DNA of 64,000 bases from JAHEKO01 sp965212505 (GTDB lineage Bacteria; Acidobacteriota; Thermoanaerobaculia; Multivoradales; JAHEKO01), in assembly GCA_965212505.1 (NCBI GenBank), contig OZ243123.1:372001-436000 (forward strand), in the 5' to 3' direction. Of the stretch, positions 38,421 to 46,833 are shown in pieces. Within the stretch, counting starts at the first letter, position 1; every line of letters begins with the position of its first letter. Below the pieces are notes generated by a model. That model was given only the letters and a program-made list of their open reading frames with translations. It did not search any database and had not been told where the DNA came from. The position numbers and the translations under genes are program-made.

Positions 38421-39791
38421 GTGAGGTCCCCGCTCGTTCGTTGCGCAGTGCCGATCGCCCTCGTGGCGATCGCGGTCTTGATCCTCGTGGCGACGCAGAA
38501 GATCGAGGCGCGAGCTTCCTCTCCGTACCCGATCGGGCGCACGATCGCCTTCGATGGCGGACTCGAGCGTCTGACAAGGCAGGGCGTCGGGTGGCGCGCG
38601 GACATCGTTCCGGCCAGCGTCCCCCTGGAGCTTCCGATTCGCCCCGGCCAAACCGTCGGCGGTCTGTTGTCGGAACTCGATCTCGAGAATCGGGACGTCA
38701 ACGCGATCGTCTCCGAACTCTCGGAGTTCACCGACCTGAGAAAACTCAAGCCCAACGACGGGTATGCCGTGGTCTACGAGGCCGGCAGTCGCGAGGTGTC
38801 GGCCTTCGAGCTGACGCTCGCCTCGCGCGGTCGTGTGCGGGTCACTCGTGGTGACGACAGTTGGACTGGGAGTTTCCGAGAGTTCGTGCGGCGGACCGAG
38901 GTACGCGTCGTCGCCGGTGAGCTCGAGGGGGCGCTCGAATCGTCGATCGCTCGTGGCGGTGGCGATCCGCGTCTCTCGGTGCTGCTCGCCCAGGTCTTCC
39001 AATGGGACCTCGACTTCCACCGCGACCTACGCCTCGGCGACACGTTCGAGATCGTCTACGAGAAGGTCCATGTCGACGGCAGCTTCACCGAGCTCGGCGA
39101 GATCCTGGCCGTGCGCTACACCAACCTCGGGAAGACGCTCGAGGGCTATCGTTTTGGCGATCCAGCCGGCTACTACGACAGCGAAGGGCGGCCTCTGCGC
39201 AAGATGTTCCTGCGCTCACCCATGCGCTACTCGCGCATCACCTCACGCTACTCGGCTCGCCGCTTCCATCCGGTGCTCAAGCGCTATCGACCCCACTACG
39301 GCGTCGACTACGGCGCTCCGACGGGCACCCCGGTGCGGGTGACCTCGAACGGCGTGGTCTCGTTCGCCGGCTGGGACGGCGGTGGCGGTCGAACCGTCAA
39401 GGTTCGCCATCCGAACGGCTACCTGACCGCCTACCTGCACCTCTCGGGGTTTGGTCCGGGTGTCAGCTCGGGGCGGCGCGTGACGCAAGGAGACACGATC
39501 GGCTACGTCGGCTCGACCGGCCTTTCGACCGGCCCGCATCTCGACTACCGGGTGCAGAGACACGGTAAGTGGATCGACCCGCTCTCGATCAAGAGCGTGC
39601 CGGCGGATCCGGTGCCGGTCGATCGACTCGAACAGTTCGAGGCCTGGCGAGACGCCTACCGCGAAAGCCTCACCAACGGCGAGCCGACAGTGGACCTCGC
39701 GGCGCTCCGCGCCGAGGCGGCGTCTGCTGAACCTGCCGCGGATTCCGTGACCGCCAGCGCCTCTCGGCCGGCGGACAGCTCCGGGAGTTGA
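38421..39791 (+). CDS. exported M23 family metallopeptidase
   Basis: A 456-residue cell-wall endopeptidase. An N-terminal signal anchor (about 5-28) is followed by an OapA/LysM-like region and the LytM/M23 domain, with the zinc ligands in HYGVDYGAP near residue 292 and in TGPHLDYRV near 372. Family members cut peptide cross-links in peptidoglycan. An Ala-rich tail ends it. GTG start at 38421 with GAGGA about 8 bases upstream. A -10-like TGCTAGCAT lies at 38363-38371. The stop is one base before the CTG start proposed for the GHMP kinase. Confidence 0.9.
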   Translation: MRSPLVRCAVPIALVAIAVLILVATQKIEARASSPYPIGRTIAFDGGLERLTRQGVGWRADIVPASVPLELPIRPGQTVGGLLSELDLENRDVNAIVSELSEFTDLRKLKPNDGYAVVYEAGSREVSAFELTLASRGRVRVTRGDDSWTGSFREFVRRTEVRVVAGELEGALESSIARGGGDPRLSVLLAQVFQWDLDFHRDLRLGDTFEIVYEKVHVDGSFTELGEILAVRYTNLGKTLEGYRFGDPAGYYDSEGRPLRKMFLRSPMRYSRITSRYSARRFHPVLKRYRPHYGVDYGAPTGTPVRVTSNGVVSFAGWDGGGGRTVKVRHPNGYLTAYLHLSGFGPGVSSGRRVTQGDTIGYVGSTGLSTGPHLDYRVQRHGKWIDPLSIKSVPADPVPVDRLEQFEAWRDAYRESLTNGEPTVDLAALRAEAASAEPAADSVTASASRPADSSGS

Positions 39792-39792
39792 A

Positions 39793-40803
39793 CTGACAAA
39801 CGCTCGAGCGGTCGCGGCGCGCGCCTGGTGCCGCGCGGATCTGGCTGGAGGGACGCTCGACATCTGGCCTCTCGGCCTGCTCCATGCGGGGGCGCGAACG
39901 GTCAACGTGGCGATCGATCTCGCGGCCACGGTCGAGGTTCGTTCGCCGACCGGCGACGGCTACCGCCTCGCTCAGTCCGATGGTGACTACCAGGCGGCGA
40001 GCGCGGCCGAGCTGGCCGATCGCCGAGAGACGGCGCTGATCGGCCTGATTGCTCACGAGCTCGAGCTGCCCGCGGTCGACCTCCGTGTCGAGACTCAGTC
40101 ACCGCGAGCCGCAGGTCTGGGGGGCAGCTCTGCACTCGCCGCGGCTGCGATCGCGGCGGTCGACGCCTGGCTCGGCCGCGAGCCACGGTCGGCGAGCGAC
40201 ATCCGTGCGCTGGTGAGCGACCTCGAAGCGCGCCTCATGTCGCTTCCAACCGGTGGGCAAGACCAACTCGCTGCGGTCTTGGGGGGAGTCCTCGACATTC
40301 AGTATCGGCCTGGGGGTGAGGTCGTGCGGCGCCTAGACGTCGACCTGGAGGCTCTCGGAGACGCGTTGATCGTCGCCTACTCCGGCCAGAGTCATTTCTC
40401 TGCCGGGAACAACTGGCAGGTTGTTCGGCGCCGACTCGACGGAGAGCCGGCAGTCATCGAGGCGTTCGAGGGCATCGTCGCCGCCGCGGCGGCGTTGCCG
40501 GCTGCGCTCGAGTCGGGCGATCTTCCTCGCGTCGGAGAGCTGATGAGCCAGGATTGGGTACATCGACGACAGCTGGCGCCGGAGGTCTCGACACCCACGG
40601 TCGAGGCGTTGATCGAGGCGGCTCAGGCGGCTGGAGCCTGGGGGGCCAAGGTCTGTGGTGCCGGGGGTGGCGGTTGTCTGGCGATTCTGACCGACCCCGC
40701 ACGTCGCGATCTGGTGGCTGCTGCTCTCGAGACGCAGGGCGCCACGGTTCTCGACGCTCGGCCGGCGGCCGAGCCGCTTGAAGTGCGTACCTCGAGCCAC
40801 TGA
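39793..40803 (+). CDS. GHMP-family sugar kinase, probable CTG start
   Basis: A 336-residue GHMP kinase. The ATP loop is LGGSSALAAAAIAAVDAWLG near residue 112, and KVCGAGGGGCLAIL is the C-terminal motif 3. The N-terminal family block RADLAGGTLDIWPLGLLHAGA, quoted in part (LAGGTLDIWPLG), lies upstream of the first ATG, GTG or TTG (39907). The only in-frame candidate that keeps it is a CTG at 39793, which has GGGAG 5 bases upstream and follows the M23 stop directly. GHMP kinases phosphorylate sugars such as galactose, fucose or heptose 7-phosphate; the substrate here is unknown. Confidence 0.85.
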   Translation: MTNARAVAARAWCRADLAGGTLDIWPLGLLHAGARTVNVAIDLAATVEVRSPTGDGYRLAQSDGDYQAASAAELADRRETALIGLIAHELELPAVDLRVETQSPRAAGLGGSSALAAAAIAAVDAWLGREPRSASDIRALVSDLEARLMSLPTGGQDQLAAVLGGVLDIQYRPGGEVVRRLDVDLEALGDALIVAYSGQSHFSAGNNWQVVRRRLDGEPAVIEAFEGIVAAAAALPAALESGDLPRVGELMSQDWVHRRQLAPEVSTPTVEALIEAAQAAGAWGAKVCGAGGGGCLAILTDPARRDLVAAALETQGATVLDARPAAEPLEVRTSSH

Positions 40804-40862
40804 ACGCCCTCCGATGAGGACGCTCGTATCCGAGAGAGCTAGGGATCTACTGGCTCGCCGGC

Positions 40863-40878
40863 TGGTCCGACGCTTGCA
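40863..40878 (+). promoter_or_regulatory. sigma-54-like promoter of the PEGA gene
   Basis: TGGTCCGACGCTTGCA matches the -24/-12 consensus at TGG, C, R and TTGCA, with exact spacing. The start would be near 40889, only about 15 bases before the ATG, just ahead of the GGAGGAGG ribosome site. Confidence 0.55.
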
Positions 40879-40903
40879 GTAACCTTGGGGTGGAGGAGGC
40901 GTC

Positions 40904-41932
40904 ATGAACAGAATTACCAAAGTCCAGTTGCCGTCGCAGCTCGCAGTTCTACTGGCTGGATTCGCCCTGTTGCTCGCGGGTGCGCCGGACCTCTCCGCGC
41001 AGGAACGCGAGAGTCCGCCGTCACGATCCCTACCGTCGGCCAGCCGTGCACCGAGTCCGGCGCCGTCGGTCAGGCCGCCGACGTCCTCGCCGAGTGCGCC
41101 GTCCGCGTCCTCGCCCGGCTCCCCGAGCCGGTCGGGCGGTCGCGGCTACAGCCGCGGATACGGCCGTGGCTACGGTCACGGGTACGGCTACGGTTACGGC
41201 TACGCGCGCTACTACGGCTATGGCCACTACTGGCCCTTCCATCACTTCTACAGCGGCTACCATCGGCCCTACTACCCGTGGGGAATGGTCTGGTACCCCG
41301 CCTACACGTCAGATACTCGAGTCGGCGCGCTCGATCTGGCGGTCAAGCCCAAGAAGGCGGCGGTCTACGTCGATGGCCGCTATGTGGGCACAGCGGGCAA
41401 GTTCGACGGCTACCCTGGCTACCTGGTGCTCTCCGAGGGGTCGCATCAGCTCGTCTTTCACCTGGAGGGGCGTGAGACCGTCGCGCGCCGGGTGCGCGTG
41501 CGCGTCGGGCCTGTCATGGATCTCGCCGTCGAGCTCCGGGACGGCGTGACGACCGATCCCGAGGAGCTGTTCGAACCGATCGAGCCCGAGCGGACGGCTG
41601 ATACGGACCGCGACCGGACCCGCAGCCGAGGGCTCCTGGGCAAGATCGAGTCGGAGGAGCGGCGAGCCGCCCTCGACCTGCGCGGCGAGCCGGGCAGGTT
41701 CCGACTCGACGTTGCACCGTTGGACGCGTCGGTCTACCTCGACGGCCGATTCCTCGGCAGCGGCGAGGAGCTGGCACGCTTGCACTCAGGCATGATGGTG
41801 GATGCCGGTGAGCATGTGCTCGACGTTCAGCGACCGGGCTACGAGGCCGAGCGCATCGAATTCGAGGTCGAAGCGGGCGATGAGGCCGAAATCAAGGTTG
41901 CGCTCGACCGTTTTGATGCGCCGAGCGACTGA
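40904..41932 (+). CDS. exported PEGA-domain protein with Gly/Tyr-rich tract
   Basis: A 342-residue exported protein. After the signal peptide come a Ser/Pro-rich linker, then a tract of about 60 residues rich in Gly, Tyr, Arg and His (RGYGHGYGYGYGYARYYG). Two PEGA domains follow, near residues 145-220 and 260-335: each has the VYVDGRYVG/VYLDGRFLGSG start and a G-rich end (HVLDVQRPGYEAERIEF). PEGA domains are surface-layer-like beta modules; the Gly/Tyr tract may be flexible or phase-separating. GGAGGAGG lies 4 bases before the ATG. A sigma-54-like promoter precedes it. Function unknown. Confidence 0.85.
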   Translation: MNRITKVQLPSQLAVLLAGFALLLAGAPDLSAQERESPPSRSLPSASRAPSPAPSVRPPTSSPSAPSASSPGSPSRSGGRGYSRGYGRGYGHGYGYGYGYARYYGYGHYWPFHHFYSGYHRPYYPWGMVWYPAYTSDTRVGALDLAVKPKKAAVYVDGRYVGTAGKFDGYPGYLVLSEGSHQLVFHLEGRETVARRVRVRVGPVMDLAVELRDGVTTDPEELFEPIEPERTADTDRDRTRSRGLLGKIESEERRAALDLRGEPGRFRLDVAPLDASVYLDGRFLGSGEELARLHSGMMVDAGEHVLDVQRPGYEAERIEFEVEAGDEAEIKVALDRFDAPSD

Positions 41933-41978
41933 GCCCGCAGGCCGGCATTCGGCCAGCGGCGTGATAGTGTCCGGTCGG

Positions 41979-42536
41979 ATGTCCGAGCAGCTCGTCGAGC
42001 CCCTGGTAGAGCAAGAGGCGCGGCCGGAGCCGGTGCGCATCTTGATCCCCTCCGCCCTGGGGGTGTTGGGGATCGAGCTCACCGGGGAGGCCCTGAGCCG
42101 TGTCGCGATTGTGCCTCTCGGCCGGTTGCGCAAGCAGTTCAAGCCTCTCAGCTCCTTCAAACCCAAGGATCGGTCCGACTTCCTGGACGAGGTTTTGGGC
42201 CAGTTCTCCGAGTTCCTGGCCGGAGCTCGGGGCAAGATCGACATCCCGTACGATCTCTCGGGCAAGGAGCTCTCGGATTTCTCCAAGCGCGTTCTCAACG
42301 AGACCGCCAACGTGCCGTTCGGCAAGACCCGCACGTACCAGCAGATCGCGACTGGAGTTGGCGATCCCGAGGCCTACCGCAAGGTGTTGTCGGTACTCGT
42401 GGTGAACCCCCTGCCGCTGGTCATCCCCTGCCATCGAGTGGTGACCACCAAGGCCGGGGAGGGTAGCTACATCGCCGGGGCCAAGAAGAAGGCGTGGCTC
42501 CTCAAGATGGAACAGCGCTCTGCCCTCGTGATCTAG
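41979..42536 (+). CDS. ogt: methylated-DNA-protein-cysteine methyltransferase
   Basis: A 185-residue DNA repair protein. The acceptor motif is IPCHRVV near residue 150, preceded by the helix-turn-helix VPFGKTRTYQQIATGVGDPEAYRKV and followed by the GSYIAGAKKKAWLLKME block. It removes methyl groups from O6-methylguanine in a suicide reaction. The usual RAVGxA arginine-finger segment is altered (YRKVLSVLVVNPLP), which may lower activity. The ATG at 41979 starts the family-like N-terminus. Confidence 0.9.
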   Translation: MSEQLVEPLVEQEARPEPVRILIPSALGVLGIELTGEALSRVAIVPLGRLRKQFKPLSSFKPKDRSDFLDEVLGQFSEFLAGARGKIDIPYDLSGKELSDFSKRVLNETANVPFGKTRTYQQIATGVGDPEAYRKVLSVLVVNPLPLVIPCHRVVTTKAGEGSYIAGAKKKAWLLKMEQRSALVI

Positions 42537-42773
42537 CTGATCCAAGCCTTCTGGAGGAAGGCGAGCCCCCGAGCGACGACGCCTTAGGGCGTGCTCACCA
42601 CAACGCCGCGGTCCGAGTCTTCGCAGGGCGTCCCAGCAGCGCGCGCGAGTGTCTCTCCGCATCTCTGGAGGGCTGGCCGGCTCGCAGCGATGCGACCTCG
42701 AGGCGGCCGAGTCCCCCAAAAAGCAAGAAAACAGGCGACCGTCCCGGGACGGCCTGCGAATACCCTCCCGCCT
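42537..42773. other. non-coding gap with a copy of the dispersed repeat
   Basis: No gene recognised. It holds two short GC-rich hairpins after the ogt stop and, at 42665-42720, a copy of the repeat seen at 15.2-15.5 kb. Confidence 0.5.
42665..42752. repeat. third copy of the dispersed palindromic element
   Basis: GCGACCTCGAGGCGGCC (42692-42708) matches 15457-15473 with one mismatch. The left half TGGAGGGCTGGCCGGCTCG (42665-42683) resembles the left arm at 15223-15241. Here the halves adjoin, forming an imperfect hairpin. A perfect palindrome CCGTCCCGGGACGG follows at 42739-42752. Confidence 0.5.
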
Positions 42774-43481
42774 TCAGTCCGCTGGAGCGATGCGTAGGCT
42801 GATCCGCTCCCACTTCGCCGACGCCAGCTCCACCGCGAGGTCGGTATCGCTGGAGTAGGGGCGGTCGGGAATGTGGCGGCAAGGGATCTCGAACGTGGTG
42901 GCGCCCGCGAGTGGGAAGGGCTCGAGCCGTAGCTCGCCCGGTCGGCGTTCCACGCGTACCTCCTCGGTCTCGAGGAGGTCTGAGAACGTGCCGCAGGCGC
43001 GGAGGGAGACGCGGTCAGCCAGCAGAAGCCAGGGGTAGTCCAACTCGAGCTCAGCACGTTCGAGGTCGGAGGCTTCGAGCTGCGCCTCGAGCCGCTCCTC
43101 GAGCGAGCCCAGCCAGCCGCGCCAGTTCGGGTCGGCCGTCCGATCATCATGAATAGAGATCGCGTGTCGTGTGATCAGTGCGGCCGCCGCAGGGCGCTCG
43201 TCGGCGTAGCGCTCGGTCGCTCGGTCCCAGAGGTCACGTCGCCAGGCGTCGGGGAAGGCCAGGAAGTCCAGCGGTGCTCCCGACTCGGGAGAGACGCGGG
43301 GCGCGGAGTCCGCCTCGCGCCAACCGTTGTCGTGCTCGCGGGTGGCGAAAAGCAGATCGTCGCGCCGAGGGTGGTGCGGCAGGTCGCCCGCCCGCCATAG
43401 CCCGAGCAGGTCGGCGGCCAGCCGGGCATGGTCGGGTTGAGTGATGACCCGGAGCCCCTCTTCCTGTTTTGCGACGATCAT
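42774..43481 (-). CDS. DUF3891-family protein
   Basis: A 235-residue protein of the DUF3891 family. Conserved features are QPDHARLAADLLGLW near the N-terminus, ATREHDNGWREAD, and LITRHAISIH; the His/Asp pattern suggests a metal-dependent hydrolase related to HD domains, which is inference. Start ATG at 43481. Divergent from the CsgG-like gene, sharing a 116-base gap. Function not established. Confidence 0.82.
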   Translation of the reverse strand: MIVAKQEEGLRVITQPDHARLAADLLGLWRAGDLPHHPRRDDLLFATREHDNGWREADSAPRVSPESGAPLDFLAFPDAWRRDLWDRATERYADERPAAAALITRHAISIHDDRTADPNWRGWLGSLEERLEAQLEASDLERAELELDYPWLLLADRVSLRACGTFSDLLETEEVRVERRPGELRLEPFPLAGATTFEIPCRHIPDRPYSSDTDLAVELASAKWERISLRIAPAD

Positions 43482-43506
43482 GCGCTTGAGAAGAATAGCG
43501 GACGGC

Positions 43507-43522
43507 TGGCGTTCGACTTGCA
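43507..43522 (+). promoter_or_regulatory. sigma-54-like promoter of the CsgG-like gene
   Basis: TGGCGTTCGACTTGCA matches the -24/-12 consensus at TGGC and TTGCA with exact spacing. The start would be near 43534, giving a leader of about 64 bases. Confidence 0.6.
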
Positions 43523-43597
43523 ATGCTTGAGACAATGAGGTGGAGACGAATCCACCGCGCAGCAGATGCAGCAACCCTGAAGTCAGGAGGAGAAGCG

Positions 43598-44503
43598 ATG
43601 AGGAGATGGATTCCGCTGATGGTTGTCGTCGCCGTGCTGGGAGCTCTCCCAGCTGCGGGCGCCGACGGCATGAAGTACACGATTACGGTGAGCGAGTTCG
43701 AGAACCGGTCGGGATGGTCGGGCCGATGGAACCTGGGTCACGCCTGGGGAGCGACGCTCACCGACATCCTGACGCAGTCTGACCGCTTCATCGTGCTCGG
43801 CGAGGGCGACATGCGGGTCGAGGCGCTTCGGGAGCAGGACTTCGCCTCCTCGGGGCGGACGGCCCAGGGGAGCAAGGCTCCGGTGACCGGTCAGATGACC
43901 CCGGCTCAGCTACTCGTGAAGGGCGTCATCACCCACGTGCAGTACGACAGCAAGGGGGGCGGTGGCGGCGTCAGAATCGATCGCTTCCGTATCGGCGGCA
44001 AGAAGAGTCAGGCTGAGATCAACGCGACGATTTATGTCGTCGACTCGACGACCGGCATGGTGCTCGGTTCCGAGAGCGTTGTCGGAACGTCGAAGAGCCG
44101 GGGCGGAACCTCCGGCTACTCGGGGAGCGACTTCGGTGGCAATCTCTCCGGCTTCAAGTCGGACAACCTGGGCAAGGCGGTCGAGGCCGCCGTCTCGCAG
44201 GCCGTCGATTTCATCATCGGCGAGTTGCCGGAAATCCCGTGGACGGGTTCCGTCGCTCTGGTCAAGGACGGCAAGATCTACGTCAACCGGGGTTCGCGTG
44301 AGGGCGTTGGCAGCGGCCAGGTCTTTGTCGTCGGCACGGTCGACGTCATCCGAGACCCGGAGACCGGCGAGGTGCTCGACGAGAGCATGAACGAGATCGC
44401 CCGCCTGCGGGTCGACGAAGTGCGAGAGAAGCTCTCGATCTGCTCGGTGACCTCGGGCAGCGCGTCCGGCGTCGATCGCGGTATGCGGGTTCACCTGCCC
44501 TAG
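43598..44503 (+). CDS. exported CsgG/curli-assembly-like protein
   Basis: A 301-residue exported protein resembling the CsgG/HfaB family: after the signal peptide it has TVSEFENRSGWSGRWNLGHAWGATLTDIL, shown by the key TVSEFENRSG, then SDRFIVLGEGDMRVEALREQ and ATIYVVDSTTGMVLGSESV. The last 90 residues (ALVKDGKIYVNRGSREGVGSGQVF) form a FlgT-C-like beta domain. CsgG forms an outer-membrane pore for curli, but this signal peptide has no lipobox, so a pore is not certain. AGGAGG lies 7 bases before the ATG. No curlin gene is nearby. Confidence 0.8.
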   Translation: MRRWIPLMVVVAVLGALPAAGADGMKYTITVSEFENRSGWSGRWNLGHAWGATLTDILTQSDRFIVLGEGDMRVEALREQDFASSGRTAQGSKAPVTGQMTPAQLLVKGVITHVQYDSKGGGGGVRIDRFRIGGKKSQAEINATIYVVDSTTGMVLGSESVVGTSKSRGGTSGYSGSDFGGNLSGFKSDNLGKAVEAAVSQAVDFIIGELPEIPWTGSVALVKDGKIYVNRGSREGVGSGQVFVVGTVDVIRDPETGEVLDESMNEIARLRVDEVREKLSICSVTSGSASGVDRGMRVHLP

Positions 44504-44513
44504 AGGGCGGTGA

Positions 44514-46739
44514 TCAGGGTCGGAAGTCAATCGACAGCTCGACCCACAGCTTGACCGGGACCCCGTCCTTCGTGGGCGGGGTCCAACGGGTCGTCTGAGC
44601 GGCGCGGATCGCCGCCTCGTCGAACCCCAGGCCGGTCTTTTTGCCGACCGGCTCGATCTCGGTCGGCCGACCGTTCTCGTTGACCAGCACTCGCACCTTG
44701 ACGGTCGCCTGACGCTTGAGTCGCGCGGCGACCCGGGGGTAGACGACCTGCGGCTGCTGGACGATCTTGGGCGGAACAACTCCTGGGCCCTTGGTGACAA
44801 TGGATCCCGGAGCCGTCTTGGCCGGTGCGGCCGGCTCGGGCGAGGCGACCGTCTCCCGCGTCGGGGGCTCTACGACCTCCCTCGAGGCCGGCCTCGGCTC
44901 CTCTCTCGCGGGCGTCGCCTGCTGCCGCGCGGCCTGACTGGGCCGCTGCGCGGGCGCCGACACGACCGGCTGGCGCGCTGCGGGCTGGGCAGGCTGCTCA
45001 CGGGCGGTCTGATCCGTAGACTCCGGCTCCGTGGTTGCCGACTGGGTCGTCGAAGGTCGGGCGGGTGGTGGCGTCGTGACGACCGGCGGGGTGTCGCTCT
45101 GGGCAATCTGGGGGGCGATCGGGGTGGGCTCTGCTTCGGCGGGGGGCGCGTTTCGCGCCTCCTCGAGCTGGCGACGCAGCTCGACCAGCCGCTCGTCGTA
45201 CTCGGCCTTCAGGTTTGCCTCGAGAGCCCCGGCGCGCTGCGCGACCAGCGAGCGAACCTGGCCCTCGATCTCCTCCGGCGAGAGCGGAGGGGCCACGGAC
45301 GAGGAGTCGGCGACCCCCTCTTCCAATGCAACCGGCGGCAGCTCGAGAGCCGTCGTTTCGACGCGTGGTGCGGCGGTCACCTCGAGGGTCTTGGGCGGCT
45401 CGCTCAGCCCGGGGAACGGCACGTCGAAGACGAAGAAGGCGAGAGCCGCGGCGATCGCGATCGCCGCGACGACGCCGACGATGATCTTGGTCCGGTTTGA
45501 GTCGTCCGAGGGAGCCGCCTGTGCTCTCGCTCCCGAGGTCGACGTGGGCGTTGTGGCCGGAGCGCTCTCAGCGGTCATCGCTGCGATCAGTGGATTGCTG
45601 TCGGCCGAGTCCACCGGATCGCGCTCGAGGTCGTGCACCGCTTCCGCTGAGGTTTCCGGCTCGGGTGTTGTCTGCAGTTGGGGGGCGCCTTCGGTGACCT
45701 CGGGCTGGGGCACGACCGGGTGCGGAGTCGGCGGGGGCACTTCCGCTCGTCGCTCGGCCTCGACGACCTCGACCTCGCGATCGAGCTCCTCGCCGAAGAG
45801 GGTGTGCAGGAAGAAGGCCAGGTTGAAGGTTGTTGGGGTGACGTCGCTGGCGTTGATGACGGAGGTCAGGGAGCGATGCCACTTCTCGCAAGACTGAATG
45901 CGCTGGCCTCGAGGCAGGAGGCTTTCGCGGAGTAGGTGGCGCGCTTCCTCCGACATCGGTGTGCCGTCGGCAAGGGTCGCGGTCTCCACCCAGCGGTTCG
46001 ATTCGGTCGGGTCCAGCGCCGGCAGCGGCTCGCCGGTGAGTAGCTCGGCGAAGATCGCTCCGAGCGAGTAGACGTCATCGCTCGACTCGGGCGCGTGTCC
46101 GGCGTTGACTTCGGGCGAGAGATAGCCGGAAACGGCGCTTCGAGCCTGTCCGTTGCCCGGCAGGGCGAGCAGCCCGGGGCTGGCCTCGAATCCGCCGACT
46201 TGGATTTCGCCCTCGTTCGACAGATGGACGAACTCGGGAATCAGGAAGCCGTGCAGAATGCGCTGGTCTTCGAGACGCCTCTGATAGGCGTTGTGAAGGG
46301 CCATTGCCGCGCGGTCCATGATGTGGAGGGTGTGTTCGAAGGGCACTGGATTCGATGTCTGCCTCGATCGGTCGAGGAACTCGGCGAGGCTCCGGCCAAA
46401 GACCAGCTCCTGAGCCATGAATGCGACCCCGTCCGAGGCGCCCAACTCGACGGTCACCCCGAACGGCGCACCGTCGAGGATCTCCCGCACGGGGCGCCGG
46501 CCCTCACAGGCGGAGAGGAACGGCTCGCCGTGAATCTCGCCGCCGTTGAACAGGCGCAGCGAGACCACGCGCTCGACCGCGTCGGCGCCCATCTGTCCGG
46601 CGCGGTAGATCTCGCCCAGAGAGTCCTCTCGCAGGCGCTTGAACAGCAGATAGCGCCCGAAGGTGCCTTGCGGCTGAGCGGAGCTGCTCTGAGGAGTGCC
46701 GTCGCTGGCTGATGGGCTGTGCGGGTCGTGAAGAGCCAT
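44514..46739 (-). CDS. membrane pseudokinase fused to a TonB-type C-terminal domain
   Basis: A 741-residue protein. Residues 27-300 have a protein-kinase fold but no catalytic residues: the Gly-loop is degenerate (LREDSLGEIY), the beta-3 Lys is replaced (VVSLRLF), HRD is HGF at 163-165 and DFG is GGF at 182-184. The structural YLSPE and DVYSLGAIFAELLTGE are kept. A Pro/Glu-rich linker, one helix at 418-438, a coiled coil near 488-535 and a Pro/Thr/Ala-rich spacer follow. The last 90 residues (YPRVAARLKRQATVKVRVLV) are a TonB C-terminal domain. It may pass a cytosolic signal to an outer-membrane partner. ATG at 46739. Confidence 0.87.
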   Translation of the reverse strand: MALHDPHSPSASDGTPQSSSAQPQGTFGRYLLFKRLREDSLGEIYRAGQMGADAVERVVSLRLFNGGEIHGEPFLSACEGRRPVREILDGAPFGVTVELGASDGVAFMAQELVFGRSLAEFLDRSRQTSNPVPFEHTLHIMDRAAMALHNAYQRRLEDQRILHGFLIPEFVHLSNEGEIQVGGFEASPGLLALPGNGQARSAVSGYLSPEVNAGHAPESSDDVYSLGAIFAELLTGEPLPALDPTESNRWVETATLADGTPMSEEARHLLRESLLPRGQRIQSCEKWHRSLTSVINASDVTPTTFNLAFFLHTLFGEELDREVEVVEAERRAEVPPPTPHPVVPQPEVTEGAPQLQTTPEPETSAEAVHDLERDPVDSADSNPLIAAMTAESAPATTPTSTSGARAQAAPSDDSNRTKIIVGVVAAIAIAAALAFFVFDVPFPGLSEPPKTLEVTAAPRVETTALELPPVALEEGVADSSSVAPPLSPEEIEGQVRSLVAQRAGALEANLKAEYDERLVELRRQLEEARNAPPAEAEPTPIAPQIAQSDTPPVVTTPPPARPSTTQSATTEPESTDQTAREQPAQPAARQPVVSAPAQRPSQAARQQATPAREEPRPASREVVEPPTRETVASPEPAAPAKTAPGSIVTKGPGVVPPKIVQQPQVVYPRVAARLKRQATVKVRVLVNENGRPTEIEPVGKKTGLGFDEAAIRAAQTTRWTPPTKDGVPVKLWVELSIDFRP

Positions 46740-46833
46740 GGGACGAGTTCTACTCGTCGCGGGCCGATTCGTCAGTTGCGCATTCCACTATTCGTCCCGG
46801 CGCGTCGCGCGATTGCGCGCCGAGGTCCCGACC

